A DNA stretch of 64,000 nucleotides from Sesamum alatum (GCA_034509735.1 JACGWO010000003.1:35300466-35364465), one strand, 5' to 3'. Positions 48,921 to 62,115 are shown, counted from the first letter of the stretch. The notes: a model not told the origin generated them from the letters alone. Program-made: numbers and translations.

Positions 48921-48944
48921 ATATTTTCTCCCTCTCTCTACAGT

Positions 48945-51654
48945 GAACCAGCTCACATTCTTCTCAATCTCTCCATCTGTATCTCTATCCGTATCGACAT
49001 CTCTCTATGGCTTCCGAGACCTTCTCTAGTTGAGTTAGTTTATGTTAACGTCTGGCTTTCTTCGAGGTCTCTGATCTGAACTCCGAGCACGCACGGCCGG
49101 GGAGAAACGCGAAAAGGTGAAGAAATATGTGAAGATTGAGTTAGTGAAGTGGAGAGATGAATGAACTTTAATGGTTTATGCATACTTGTCAAATCTTTGC
49201 GTTACGTACATGTTTGATTGTGTATAAATGTGTATGTGTACGGTTTTGGTTTGTGTGTGTGTGCGGGTATACAGCTTTATTTCCTCTGCAGAGTGGTCAT
49301 TGTTATCAGGTTCAGATCGTTGGCAGGCTGCTGAATTATTTCAACTTTATGATTAATCAGAGTATTTCCGAGTTTCAAATCAATGGTGGGGATTTAGCCT
49401 TTGTTCGAGGGTTTTGAGATCAAACTTCAAAGGGTTTTATGTTTGAGGAATTAGGGCTTTGGGGTCTTCTATGTTGCTCATACGATTTTCCAGTTTGATC
49501 GGTCTTGTTGCGAAGATCCGTTTGGTGTCAAGTATAGTATTGCTTGCTATTCCGTGAATTGTCAGTTTATTCCACAAATTGTCATTGATTAAGTTGTTCA
49601 TTTCCATTTGGGCATTTTTTCTTTAGCCATCAGATTCCGGAACAGATGGGCGTCGTAGAGCGAGATAGGCCATTTTGTTTTTGCTGCTTAAACATGCAGA
49701 CACTTAATTGATAGTTGGTTTCTCGATTATTGAACTTACGTTTGCAATTTGTTAGAGTTGCTCCCATTATAACCAAGATTGGTTTGATAATTAACTTGTT
49801 TAATTTAGGTGTTTCCTGTTATATAGTTCTAGGTGTGTATTTCTATTTGTAAGGTGGCCTTTAATGGCATGTTTGGTACATGAACTGATCATTTCAGGAA
49901 ACATCTGTCAAGATAGCATAAGATTCTACCTGGAGGAACAATCTTTGCTATTCCTTCTTGTGGCTGTGATGGCTTCCAAAATGGAATAAGCTTTTTATTT
50001 CCTTTGTTTGGTTTGCTTAATGAACAGTTGAACTGTAATAAATATTAGCCTGTCACAAGTATTTGACCCTTGTTTTATAATACAAAAAACATTTTAAACA
50101 TAAAAATTGGTGAATAATAAGTGATAGGCTGATAGCATTAATATGATTTTACTCAATTACATACATAAAGTTTTAAATGTATAATACAATATTAAGGTAT
50201 TTAATACATATTACAGTATTTTGCATGTGTATACACTATATATATGAATGTGCCTATATTGTGTTTGTATATATATATATGTATATATTTATTTATTGTG
50301 CGTACGTACTTTATGTTTAATATATCATACATTATTTAAAATATGTCTGCCATAAGATATATGTGCATTAAGAATATAGATAAAATATTATTAAGTATAA
50401 AATGTATTTCTATGAATCTATATACCATCGTTTATGTATCAAAGTTTATTGACATTATCTGCATAGGAGTATTTAATTATCTGAATATAGTATATGTAGG
50501 TTTTCCAGGCATGTACAAGCAGTGATTTAGTTAATGTTATCATAATTAAAGATTTGAGAGAAATTTAGAGGTAGCGAGAGGACCTTCTTTAGCCATGATT
50601 ACAAATGATTTCCACTTAATGGGGATTACTCTCTCATGGTTGTTGAGGAATGAGTTTTCCCCCTTTTAGCTAGAATGTCTTATCCTTATACTCTTTAGTC
50701 CCACTTGTCTTGTGTTGTTCCTACCAAAGAAGAAGTGGGATTAAATTATTAAGTACGTGGGCCAGTCTTTCGCTAAAATCCCCATACCCTCATACAAAAC
50801 GTGTCATTAGTATTCTGTGGTTGGAGCTGAAATTCTTAAACCATCTTTTTGAAGAAAGCAATTAATTCTTGATCCATTAAATGATTATCTTCAAAGGCCC
50901 CGCACACTTGGAAAATTTGTGAAGTGTTTGGACCAGTTGACATTTACGTTAAACATGACTATTGAATTTTGAACAGTGTGGAGACTGTTAATACTGTTGT
51001 TTTTTGTAGTATATAGTCTATAGCATTTGGACGTGTTAAGACACTCCAAGTTGTAAAATTTATTTGAATCCTGAGATATTATATTTATCTTTGCAGCTAT
51101 TTCATTGTATCAGGATTCGTAAAGTGTAGCTCCATAAAGCAGTATTTTCATCAGTTTCTGCCTTTTTGGAGCACGTATGTCGGATTGAGGTCAACTGCTT
51201 TTGGGTGTTCTTGTACAACTGGGAGCAGAAGCTCAACTCAATCAGTAGAGGTTCTCATATTCAGGCGATGACAAAGATTCATTAAAGATCTACTATATTC
51301 TGCCAGGAAAATGAAATTAATTACCTATTGGTGTGAAGATAGTTTTCCTTGTGAGTAGTGTCAGGGTCTTTGTCATGTCATGTGACCATACAAGTGAAGC
51401 TGGAACTTGGAATGATGACCATATACTAAGTTGTGGACTGCCTTTGTAAGATGTTAAAAGTTATTATCTAGTCTCCGGCGAATACTGAGTGGAGTTTCTG
51501 ATTGAATCTGCAGCAGGTCATGTTTATGGTGGAAGCATTCGTCTATGTTAGGCAGTATACGGTTAAGCTTAGTAATTTATGCACACTTTACAGCTCCTTG
51601 AAAGTGCCGAGTCCAAAAGGATAATGATACTTTACTTTTGAACATTGGGAGCAA
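48945..51654 (+). other. EIN2 5' leader with probable UTR introns
   Basis: Between the TATA box and the EIN2 start codon lie candidate leader exons: about 48945-49116 (donor AAAAG/GTGAAG), and one starting at 49292 (acceptor CCTCTGCAG). The last leader exon may begin after an AG near 51514 or 51517. EIN2 genes of other plants also have leader introns. The ORF at 49178-49417 spans this acceptor and is not a gene. Exon limits are tentative. Confidence 0.5.
49007..49033 (+). CDS. Upstream ORF in the EIN2 leader, MASETFSS
   Basis: The first ATG of the proposed leader opens an eight-codon ORF ending in TGA. The same 27 bases occur unchanged in copy B (62089-62115), although nearby leader sequence has diverged. 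It may dampen EIN2 translation; no direct evidence. Confidence 0.4.
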   Translation: MASETFSS

Positions 51655-54600
51655 ATGGAGTCGAAGACTGTGGTAACTGATTATCAGCCAAGCACTAGGG
51701 GTCGGATGCTTGCTGCTGCTGGACCGTTGCTGTGGATTGCTGTCAGCTATGTGGACCCTGGAAAGTGGGCTGCAGCTGTGGATGGGGGAGCTCGGTTTGG
51801 CTTTGATTTGGCGTTGCTTGTGCTTATTATAAATTGTGCTGCTATATTATGTCACTACCTATCTGCCCGCATAGCCATTGCTACTGGCAAAGATCTGGCG
51901 CAGGTGGTTATTTTCCATTAGCATTTTATATTTCTTGACCTCACAGCTTCAACTTCCTTGAATTAAAATTTGAACACTTGGAAGATGAATTGAGGATTCT
52001 GTCAGCTCATGTTTATACATTTGCTGTGAATATCTTATACAAGTTATTTACTTCACATGCTAACTTAAGGATATATGCATCAATTCCCATGATATGCATC
52101 TTAAGGCATGCAAAAGTCGGGTTCAACATGAAAAAGTGTAGTGATTAGGAGAAGTGAAGTTTTAATTGTTTAAAAGTTAAAATAGGACCCCTCTCTTAGC
52201 CGGTAATGTTCTAACTAGGATAAGTGGAACTTATCTGCCAACTAATATTTATGTTTTCCCTCTTATTAGTATCATTAACCGATTGGAGAATTAGTTTAAC
52301 TGCTCCTCTCCCCATGCTTCCTGTAATTCTTCATGTATTTGTATGTTATTTTATTCAGTACTCTGTTTCAGTACTGTTAATTTTATATAATTTCTGAAAA
52401 TATATGAACTCATTCTTCTTGTGATGTTATAGATTTGCAGCGAGGAATATGATGATGTAATGTGCGTGCTTTTAGGAATTGAGGCAGAGGTCTCTATGAT
52501 TGCTTTGGATTTGACGATGGTATTTTTACCCTTAAGAAATCATTTCAAGTTAATTGTTTTTTCCTGGTTATAGTCTGTTTTACTAATGGCAGATATGAAT
52601 GTTTCTTGTAGGTTCTGGGAACTGCTTATGGCCTTAATGTTATTGTCGGAATTGACCTATTTAATTGTGTTTTCTTGACTGGCTTTGATGCTGTAGTATT
52701 TCCAATTCTCGCCAACTTCCTTGTAAGTTTTTCTGCTCCATGTGGTTAAAATTTCTTTGTTCTCAGTTTGGTGCAAACTGCAAACTGGTGCAACTACTGT
52801 TTCCAGGGAAACCCAAAGGCAAAGTTCTTGTCCATATGCTTGGCAAGCTTTATATTAGTATCTTATTTTTGTGGAGTTCTGCTAAGTCAACCAGAGAGCT
52901 CTCTGACCATGGGTGGGATGCTTAATAAGCTGAGCGGAGAAAATGCATATGCACTGATGAGTCTCCTTGGGGCAAATATTATGCCTCACAATTTTTACCT
53001 CCATTCCTCTATTGTACAGGTTTCTACTCTCTCACCCCCCCTCCCCTTCCCCCCACCCAATACACACGCATACACTGGGTCATCACCCCTTTTCTATTAT
53101 TTTGTGCCTTGTTCATTCTCCTGCAATTGGTGATGTATCTATTGGTTGTCTCGCAGTGACATCTGTTAATGTTAATGTTATATTAGATATTATTATATTA
53201 ATTATAAAACATATTGAGTATATGTTAATTATTAAACTTAAGTTATTTTTTAAAGTGGTTGATCTCATTATATAAAATAATTTAAACTGATGATCATCTA
53301 AATTTTATATCATTCAACTATACAAAAATAACAAGACAAATTTTTTAAACTAAAGTACCAAATAGTATATATATATATATATATATATAATAAAATAACA
53401 AATAAAAATAATTAACATTGTTCAACCATCATTATTATTATAGTTATCTTTAGAATCGCCAAATTTTGACAAATTTATAAGTAATAAAATAGATTATTAG
53501 ATTGCATACTATGTATGTTGGAATACTCACAAATAGATATAAAAAAATTATAAGTTAATTGTTAGGACTTGTAAATTTAAAAAGTATAAGAGACTACAAA
53601 TGAAGATCGAATATAACATAAAATTTATATGCGTCATATTAAATAATTATTTACAACAAAAGAATATTAAAACTTACTAAATTGTTGATTAAGCTAGTTT
53701 TTGTATAGAGATTAAATATATAAGTAAAAGTACCATGTTTTATTATTATCTAAAATTGTAATATATGATATTGATTAATAATTATAATATATGGTTAATT
53801 TAGAATAAAGTTGATATAATATTGAATATGAGTTATATATTTAAAAATCTTAAGAATAAAAAATATAAAGAAAAATGAAAAAAGCTCGCATTGCGAGCCG
53901 GCTCAACTCATCTGCCACCCCTAGTAAAACCATGCTTAGGCCATTAGCAGTGTTTACTGTGTTTCTCATTGTATTCATCTTTTATGCTTTTGTTAATGTA
54001 ACTTCCATAATTTTGTCATTTTGAATTTGTTTGTGGTGTTTGAGCAATTTTCTCCTTTGACGATTAACTTCACATGAGCGCATGCCCACTCAAAGATCAC
54101 TGTTCGCTCGCATAGTATCTTAATAAAATTTCTGAAGATGGGTTTGTGACGCTTTGCTGATTGGTCTTTACAATGCTTTTGCAGCAAGATCAGGTGCAAA
54201 CAAATGTTTCTAAAGTGGCATTGTGTCATGATCATTTTGTTGCCACTGTGTGCATCTTCAGTGGAATTTTTCTGGCGAACTGCATGCTGATGAACCTAGC
54301 AGCTAATGTGTTCTATAGTAGTGGACTTGTTTCGCTCACTTTACAGGATGCAGTGTCATTGTTAGAACAGGTTGGTTTTAGATATGCAACATATTGATTT
54401 ATCTATCTTGTAAAATGGAATTTTTAAATATTTCTAACTTATAATGATTTCTGAATCATGCAGGTATTTAGGAGCTCAATAGCTTCAATTTCATTATTAG
54501 TTGTTATGTTTTTCTCCAACCAATTAATAGCATTACCATGGAGTCTTGGAAGACAAGTGGTTGCCCAAGATTTGTTCAGATTGGAGATTCCTGGATGGCT

Positions 54601-57600
54601 TCATCGTGCTACAATCAGAATAATTGCCATCATTCCAGCCCTCTATTGCGTCTGGAATTCAGGAACTGAAGGTATATTTCAAGTCCTGGTCTTTACACAG
54701 GTTGTGATTGCTCTTCTGCTCCCATCTTCTGTGATTCCCCTATTTCGAGTTGCTTCATCCAGATCAATCATGGGCCCCTACAAAGTTTCTCGTCTGGTGG
54801 AATTCTTAGCTTTAGTCTCATTTGTCGGGATGCTGGGACTAAAAATTGTCTTTGTCATAGAAATGATATTCGGCAGTAGCGAGTGGGTTAGTAGTTTAAA
54901 ATGGAACATTGGGAATGCTGTGCCTATTCCATATCTTACTCTTCTGATGGCCGCTTTAGCATCCCTCTGTTTGATGCTTTTGCTGGCAACCACTCCACTG
55001 AAATCTGCGAGCCCTGGAACAAATATTCGGGCAATGAAGCAGGAAGAAAAACCTGAGATGCCTGGGTCAGCGATAGAGAGAGTCGGAACCGAAGTCAGCG
55101 AAGTCCCATATCGATTAGAAAAGGCTATGGAGCAGCAGGAACCTGAATTATCGTTGCAGAAATCCATTAGAAACCGTGAGAACATATCAATTATGAGTCC
55201 TGATCTGAGTTTGCCTGAAACACTTGCGGATTCTGAGAGCAATCTTTGTTTGACTATGATTCACGAGAATAAATCTGAGATCACATTTTTTAAGCCTGCC
55301 ATAGGCAATCTTGAGGCAGCTGGAATGCTCTCAGAAGGAACTTTGGCTGGAATTGAAGAGGTTAGTACAAGTGAATTACTGAATGCCAGCACCTTGTGCG
55401 TTGAGGCAAAAGACATGGTGGAAAAGACATTGGAAATAGAGGGACATGTGAAAAATGAGAAAGATGTTTGGGAGGCTGAAGAGTTGACGAAAGATGTTTG
55501 TGAGAGCAGCCAGTCTTTGACCTCTGAGGGTTCTGGATCATTTAGAAGTCTTAGCTGTAAAATTGACAGTGTGGGAAGTGGTGGAGGAAGTCTCTCAAGA
55601 TTAGCAGGATTAGGCCGTGCTGCAAGACGTCAGTTAACTGCAGTCCTTGATGAGTTCTGGGGGCAGCTGTTCGATTTCCATGGGCAAGCAACACATGAAG
55701 CAAAGGCCAAGAAACTGGATGTTGTACTGGGGGTTGATTCGAAGGTAGATTCTAAATCTTCTTTTTCATCTGCTAAATTGGAGGGTGCGAGTAAGCAGTC
55801 TACTGGATATATCCCCTCTACTGGTGGAAGAGGATCTGATTCTTCTAGAGTTTCAAGTTTTTGCAATCCCTTGAAGCAGCATTATGGACAGAGCAATATT
55901 GGACCACCTCTTGGGATGCAGCAGAGGTCATCAATTTACTCTAACCACATGCAATTATTAGATGCATACGTGCGAAGTTCCAGCCACAATATGCTCGACT
56001 CTGGTGAGAGGCGCTATAATAGTGTACATGTTCCATCATCTTCTGATGGTTATGATCAACAACCAGCAACCTTTCATGGTTATGATTTGAAATCATATCT
56101 GGGTCGAATGGTTAAAGAAGAAGGTTCCGATTGTCTAAAAGATCAACTGGAGTCACAGATGCAAAACTCCACACCCTCAATCAAATCAGAGTCTATGTAC
56201 TCATATGGTAGGCCGTTGGGGCAGAAGCCACATAGTGGATCTCGGACTCTCACGCCTCCTGGTTTTCACAATGTTCCTGTTTCCAGAAACAATTCATTAA
56301 AATCTGAAAGACCCTTCCAGAATCTTTACACACCTGAACCTGTGGGTCTCACTAATAATCCGCCCAATGCGAAGAAATTTTACAGCTTGCCAGACATATC
56401 AGGACTTCATATCCCTCAACGAGATTCCTCTTTGATTTATGGTCAGTCCATTAATCACCCAGCATGCAAGCAACCATGTCTGAATGCTTCGACATTGGCT
56501 GGTAGTGCTTTGGGATTTAATGGACTCTCCCCTTCAGAGGTCCGTAGAGATGCTTTTCCTTTGCATTTCAATTCTAGCTTATTAGCTGGTTCACTGTGGT
56601 CTAAGCAGCCGTACGAACAGTTTGGCGTGGCTGATAAATCTCCTTCAGTTCAGGAAGCTGCGTCGATCATGGATATAGAAGCAAAACTTCTCCAGTCTTT
56701 CAGAAGTTGTATCATAAAACTTCTGAAGCTGGAAGGATCTGATTGGTTGTTCGGACAAAATGATGGGGCGGATGAGGACATTATAGATCGGGTAGCTGCA
56801 AGGGAAAAAATCTTGTATGAAGTTGAAGCTAGGGCTCTAGACACAAAGATGCAAATGGACGAGGCAGATCAATCAAACTTTATGCCAGTTCCTAATTGTG
56901 GTGAGGGATGTGTTTGGAGAGTAGATCTTATTATAAGCTTTGGGGTTTGGTGCATCCACAGGATTCTCGATCTTTCGCTCATGGAAAGCCGGCCGGAGCT
57001 ATGGGGGAAATATACCTATGTACTCAATCGTCTTCAGGTAAAGACCACTACTATTTCTGTTCTCTACATTAGAACCTGCTTTTCCCTCATTTAGTCTTAA
57101 ATATCTCTGTCAAGGATTAGGACATTACTATCTTAGCGCTGTACTTTTCATTCTCTTCACTACTGAATGCAAAACAAGCAGATTCTGCTTATATGGATTT
57201 ATTAATGTTCTGTTGGCTGCTTTATTGCACTTTTTGTTGTTGCTACCTATGTTTATCCTTTTCCTAGATAATAGAACTTGAAAAAAAAGAAAAAACTGGT
57301 GTCCTTGTGGATTACGATGGATCTCAAGAGTTAATTGTGCTTCTAATCTATAATAGCTGTTTTTCTGTCAAAGTTTTTGTCCTGCAGTTGGTTGTTCTTC
57401 TTGTGCTGTCTGATCTCAGAAACATCTAATTTTATGTCTGTAGGGAATTATTGATCTGGCTTTTTCGAAGCCTCGTTCTCCTATGGCTCCTTGCTTCTGC
57501 CTTCAGCTTACTGTTGGAGAACAGCCAAAGCCAAGCCCGCCTATTTCAAATGGTAGCTTACCACCACATTCAAAACCTGGTCGGGGGAAATTCACGACAG

Positions 57601-57809
57601 CAGCAATGCTGTTAGACATAATCAAAGATGTCGAAAGTGCTATATCCTGTCGTAAAGGTCGAACAGGCACTGCAGCGGGCGATGTAGCTTTTCCCAAAGG
57701 GAAGGAAAATTTGGCATCCGTACTCAAACGATACAAACGTCGTTTGTCAAATAAGCCAGTTGGGTCTCAGGAAATCATCGGGCATGGGCCGCGTAAGATA
57801 GCAGTATGA
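51655..57809 (+). CDS. EIN2: EIN2, central regulator of ethylene signalling (Nramp-like)
   Basis: EIN2 sits in the ER membrane. When ethylene inactivates CTR1, its C-terminal part is released, moves to the nucleus to stabilise EIN3/EIL factors, and represses EBF translation. Seven coding exons join in frame with GT/AG borders: 51655-51903, 52433-52519, 52612-52722, 52807-53019, 54185-54370, 54464-57037 and 57444-57809. They give 1261 residues (Arabidopsis: 1294). The Nramp-like half (about 1-475) includes [20 protein letters not shown] and [13 protein letters not shown]. The C-terminal half keeps SFRSLS (about 640) and YSLPDISGL (about 921), around the known CTR1 phosphosites, the block [20 protein letters not shown], and the nuclear signal [12 protein letters not shown] (about 1234). 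No frame break is seen. Intron 4 (1165 bp) contains a transposon remnant. Confidence 0.97.
53150..53924. mobile_element. hAT-like remnant within EIN2 intron 4
   Basis: Intron 4 is expanded by a very AT-rich stretch that ends GAGCCGGCTC, then CATCTGCCACCCCTAG, a typical right end of plant hAT miniature elements (reverse complement CTAGGGGTGGCAGATG). A matching left end is not visible, so the element is old or truncated. An AT microsatellite lies near 53367-53389. Confidence 0.5.
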
Positions 57810-58541
57810 CCTCACTCCCGAGGGCTTGTAACTTTAATCCCGTCCCTAGAAGCTGTAGACAAATGCTTAATTCGTCCCTAGGTTTTGGAGGAAAAACCCA
57901 TAGTGAGCATGAGAAGTGCTCTCAGCTGACACAAACACTTGACAGGCCCCCCTTCTCCCTTCCTTCCTTGTTGTGTATTAAATCCCAGTTTCTGTTTTAG
58001 TTTCTCCATCTGCTTTGTGGTGTATGCATATAGGATAAAAAGGAAGGTAGGGTGTAGTGCAATCAGCAAAAGGAAGGTGGGGGTTTATAAGAAATGTGAA
58101 ATATATTTAATTTACAGGTTCTCAACATTTCTCTCATTCATAACTGGTATGTGTCTGTATGATCATCTCATGTATAGATAGATGGCCAGTGTGTGTGTGT
58201 GTGTGTTGACAGAAGAACTCTACGACAGGATGCGGCTTTAATTTTAGGGCGAATCCCATGTCTGCGATCTTTCACCAGCAGCAGCAGTAGCTGTGAATGA
58301 TTGTTTGAGTGGGATATTGAAGAATATATTTATAATGATCACCCCTCTTATTCAGAAAATTATGGCAGGTGAAGGGAATGGCTTTATTGTTTTCACATCT
58401 TCCTGCCTTAATTCTCACTACTTCCTCACTTAACAATTCCCTTACACGAATTGTCCAAATCAAAGGCTTTAGCTGTTAATATAGGTGACGGTGAACTACC
58501 ATCTCCCTCTGTGTCAATATTGGAAAATACATTACTGACGT
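57810..58541. other. EIN2 3' UTR and downstream flank
   Basis: Presumed 3' UTR with a GT microsatellite at about 58191-58206. No other gene. Ends where the duplicated block begins. Confidence 0.6.
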
Positions 58542-58593
58542 AATAAACGTTGATTCCACAGAGGATGTCTTTGTGTAAATAGGCGCATGTTGA
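58542..58593. repeat. SYT3-intron-derived block at the start of copy B
   Basis: This matches 40492-40543 in SYT3 intron 1 with about three differences. It runs directly into sequence matching 44223 onward, and the two parts overlap at CATGT. Confidence 0.8.
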
Positions 58594-60478
58594 TCTTCCC
58601 TTGTTGCAGTAGTAGATAAATAAAAGTCTCCTTTTGTTCAAAAATATTTGGCTACATGTACATCTAATAAAACGATTTATCGTGGAATTTTTGCCGGTAA
58701 GTATGACACTTTTTAAAAAAGTATGGAGAATATTTTCAATAGATATTAAAAAAATGAAAATATTTGAGAAAAAACGTGCCCCACAAGTAATTACATAGTT
58801 TCAAAGTTTATAAAGATCTATATTGCATCTCGTATTTTATTTTATATATATACAATCACGTACATTACAAATTCTACTAAATTTATACATATTATGTGTA
58901 CATAAAGTACAATATAAAATAATACTAAGAGATCAGGGTCAACTAGTATTAATTTTGTGACATATTGCCATTGTTACAAAAACGGTCTGGTCAAAATACG
59001 CAGCCTCACCATAACTAATCCTCTCATAGTATAAAAAATGTGATCTATGTATATTAATATAAACTAATAATTAATTATTAATAATAAATAACTAACAAAA
59101 AGTACAGAAAAAGCTTATAGTTTAGAATGACTTAAAACTTTCGAGGCATCAACTGTATCCCAAAACCATAAATTTTGATGTAAATCCAAACAAAATAAAT
59201 AAATAAACAAATCAATGTTTATAAGTCTGAACGAATGCTTGAGATTCGCAAGCTGCTCAATTTCCAATTAATTTATTTTATTTATTGTGGGTTTGTAATA
59301 TCTATAAATTTACACAATAATACTATTTATTGTCTTGACTCTTGGGCTTTGATTACGTGCATCATGGCACCACTTTGTACCCCTTTTTTCTTAAAAAGAA
59401 ATGCACAAATTATTATGTTTACATTTACATTTACTGGTTATCGCCGCACAGGATCCCTGCGACTGCGAGCTTACAAAAAAAAACATTCGGCGTAAAATGA
59501 AGAGAAAAAGAAAATTTGTGAATGAATGAGGAAAAAAAGAAGTTTGTGAGAAAAAATAAATATTGAGTGAGATGAGAGACACGTAGAATATTAGGTTAAA
59601 AGAAAAACAAAAATTATAATTATGAAATTACTAAAAAATATGAAAATTATTATTCTGACCAATTTTTTTAAGAGAATAAATCAATTAAAGGGTAATTTTG
59701 GGTATTCAAATGCTGTTACGATAAAATATTTTCTTTTGTAATAGTATAGATAATTATATTTGCACTATCAGACCTATGACTTGTTTACATAAATCACCAC
59801 TATCTTTTGAATAATTATACATACACCCATCAGAAACGTTCACAATATATACACAAATTACTCTTATTTTTTTGGAAATTACACTACACTCTGAAAATAA
59901 AAGTCAACATCATTATACAAACTATCCTTATATATGTTTGCTGTCATGGATAATTTTAGCAATTATAAAAATCAAGATAAGTTGTATAAATGAAATTAAA
60001 TCACAAATTATAAGATGTAAATGTAATTACAACAATGAACATTACTTTGGAGTTGAGTTTGGTGACTCGTTACTCTACAACCCCCATCTCCTCGTTTCTC
60101 AATCACTTTCAATCCATCTTTAATAAGTTTCAAGTTTTATAATTGAGATCACGAATTTATAAAACTTTTGAAATTCTTGCAATTTGATATAAATCACTAT
60201 CTTTTTAAGTAATAATACGATATAACTGTCTGGATCATTATTTTTAAAACTTATAATATGTCAAATTTATTTTAAAATTAAGTTGTTTAAGTGTTTAAGT
60301 AAACTGAGTTAATGGATCTTATGTGAAGTTAGTCATGACAAATTTATAATTAATTTAACAAAGTTTGTTAAAATTTTAAAAATAAATTAGAAACTTCCTA
60401 TATTTTTTTTTAAAAAGATTATAAGTTCATACTATTTTATATTTTGAGCTTATAAAGTTTTTAAATATCCTTACGAGA

Positions 60479-61428
60479 TTGGCTAAGCTTATAAGCTCTC
60501 AAACATCTTTTAAGATGTTTTGAGGAACTTATAAGCTCTAAAAAATCGTTTGGCAGATTTTTTTCTAAAAAGCTTATAAAATCTCAAAATAAAATGTTTT
60601 GAATCTTATAAGATTTTTAAAAAAAGTTAACATCCTCCAACTTTTTTAATAAGATCTTATAAACTCTATAAGATTAATATGTAATTGAACAAAAATATCC
60701 TTATTCCCACACACTCTCTCTCTCTCTATCACACACACACACACATACTCTCTCTCTCGTCATATTTTAAAGAATTTTATTGGTATTTAATTTTTCCTGT
60801 AATTGAAAAAGAAAAAATGCTTCACTACTTAATAAATTATTATGTATTAAACAAAATCAAGATTGTTATTGATATTATATTTACTGAAAATATAAATTAA
60901 CGACATTAACAATTATACGACTAAAAAATAGTCATTTCGTTAACAAAGAAAGTATCAATTATATATCAATGTTAATATTTAACTAACATTAATGTACATA
61001 TATATTATTTTTATTCAAACTTTAGGTAACAATTATCATCATTTTTTTATTTTCGTAAGAGATATTATCTATTAGATTTTTATTTGAAGTAAAACTAATG
61101 TATACTATTTATGAAAGTATTTTTTACATTAAAATACAAAATATGTCAAGAAATGACAACTTATTTGATTCTAATGGTAACATGTCATTTTTGGTTATTT
61201 TACGATAACATCTCATAAGCTAAAAACATCTAATGGTAACATGTCATTTTTGATCATTTTTTATTCTAAGGGCGTTTTTGCAAAAACATCTCATAAGCTA
61301 AAACATCTTATTTAATTCAAACACTTTAAGAGCTTATTTTTAAAATAAGATTCAACATCTTATAAACTCCTAAAATATATTGTAAGATGTAGGAGCTTAT
61401 AAGATGTTTTAAAAAAAGGCTTAGCCAA
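60479..61428. mobile_element. Inverted-terminal insertion in copy B only (~950 bp)
   Basis: TTGGCTAAGC at 60479-60488 is mirrored by GCTTAGCCAA at 61419-61428. Both ends carry CTTATAAG and ACATCTTATAAG motifs. Copy A has no such block at the matching position. The centre is AT-rich, with a local repeat of CTAATGGTAACATGTCATTT near 61170 and 61230. No clear target duplication was found. Confidence 0.6.
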
Positions 61429-61998
61429 ACACCCTCTTAGTCCATTTACAAAATTCCTTTGGACTTTTCTTCAATACACGTACCCCACAAAATTAAAAAT
61501 TGATCATTATTTATTTTTTTACATATATAAAATTATAAACACTCATTATTAGAACACGATTTGATATCCAATACTGTAAATCTTATCTATCAGAAGTAAT
61601 ATTAAATATACTTTTATTAGTTTTCTACGTTTTTTATACAATTAATAAGAATAATATGAATTCCCATCACACATTCTATATTTTTTTTTGTCGTATTTCA
61701 AATAATTCATAAATTTTATAAAATACTTTAGGAAATAAACGAATTCCCTTTACACTATAAAATTATAATTGTATTCTGAAACCCAAAAAAGAAATTATGA
61801 TTTAGTTTATTTTATTATCACTCTTTTATGAAGTGAAAGTGGACAAATTAAAAAAACAAAAACAAAAAAGAAGAAAAAGAAAGAAAAAGGGAAAATGCTT
61901 TTTACCTGAGGGTCCCCATTTTCCCTTTCCGGATAAGATATTTTCACACACACACACACACACATATACGCACTATTATGATCAATTCAATTAATCTG

Positions 61999-62007
61999 TA
62001 TATAAAA
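61999..62007 (+). promoter_or_regulatory. Candidate TATA box of the second EIN2 copy
   Basis: TATATAAAA sits in the same context as 48912-48920, followed by CTCTCTACAGTGAACCAG. The core promoter of copy B is therefore preserved. Confidence 0.5.
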
Positions 62008-62088
62008 ATATTTTCTCTCTCTACAGTGAACCAGCTCACATACTTCTCAATCTCTCCACCTGTATCTCTACCCTTACTGCATCTATCA

Positions 62089-62115
62089 ATGGCTTCCGAG
62101 ACCTTCTCTAGTTGA
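62089..62115 (+). CDS. Upstream ORF MASETFSS in copy B leader
   Basis: All 27 bases are identical to the uORF at 49007-49033, while flanking bases differ (for example the sequence just before the ATG). Confidence 0.4.
   Translation: MASETFSS

Larger units (their letters stand above)
44223..50936. repeat. Duplicated segment, copy A (EIN2 5' flank, promoter and leader)
   Basis: From CATGTAATATT at 44223 to GTTTGGACCAG at 50936 this segment is collinear with 58586-64000. The main differences are a 1997-bp insertion in A (44903-46899) and about 0.95 kb extra in B (60479-61428). In a hand-aligned 200-bp stretch (49441 onward) I counted about seven differences, i.e. roughly 96% identity. The AT-rich left part is more diverged. 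Confidence 0.95.

Noticed and set aside
49178..49417. ORF shared in part with 62299-62496
   Set aside because: It crosses a likely splice acceptor in the EIN2 leader. The similarity reflects the duplication, not a protein.
53150..53924. A full hAT transposon with both ends in EIN2 intron 4
   Set aside because: Only the right terminus is recognisable, so it is listed as a remnant.
54778..55242. Minus ORFs across EIN2 exon 6 (also 55630-55866 and 56650-56844)
   Set aside because: They are antisense shadows of the long EIN2 exon.
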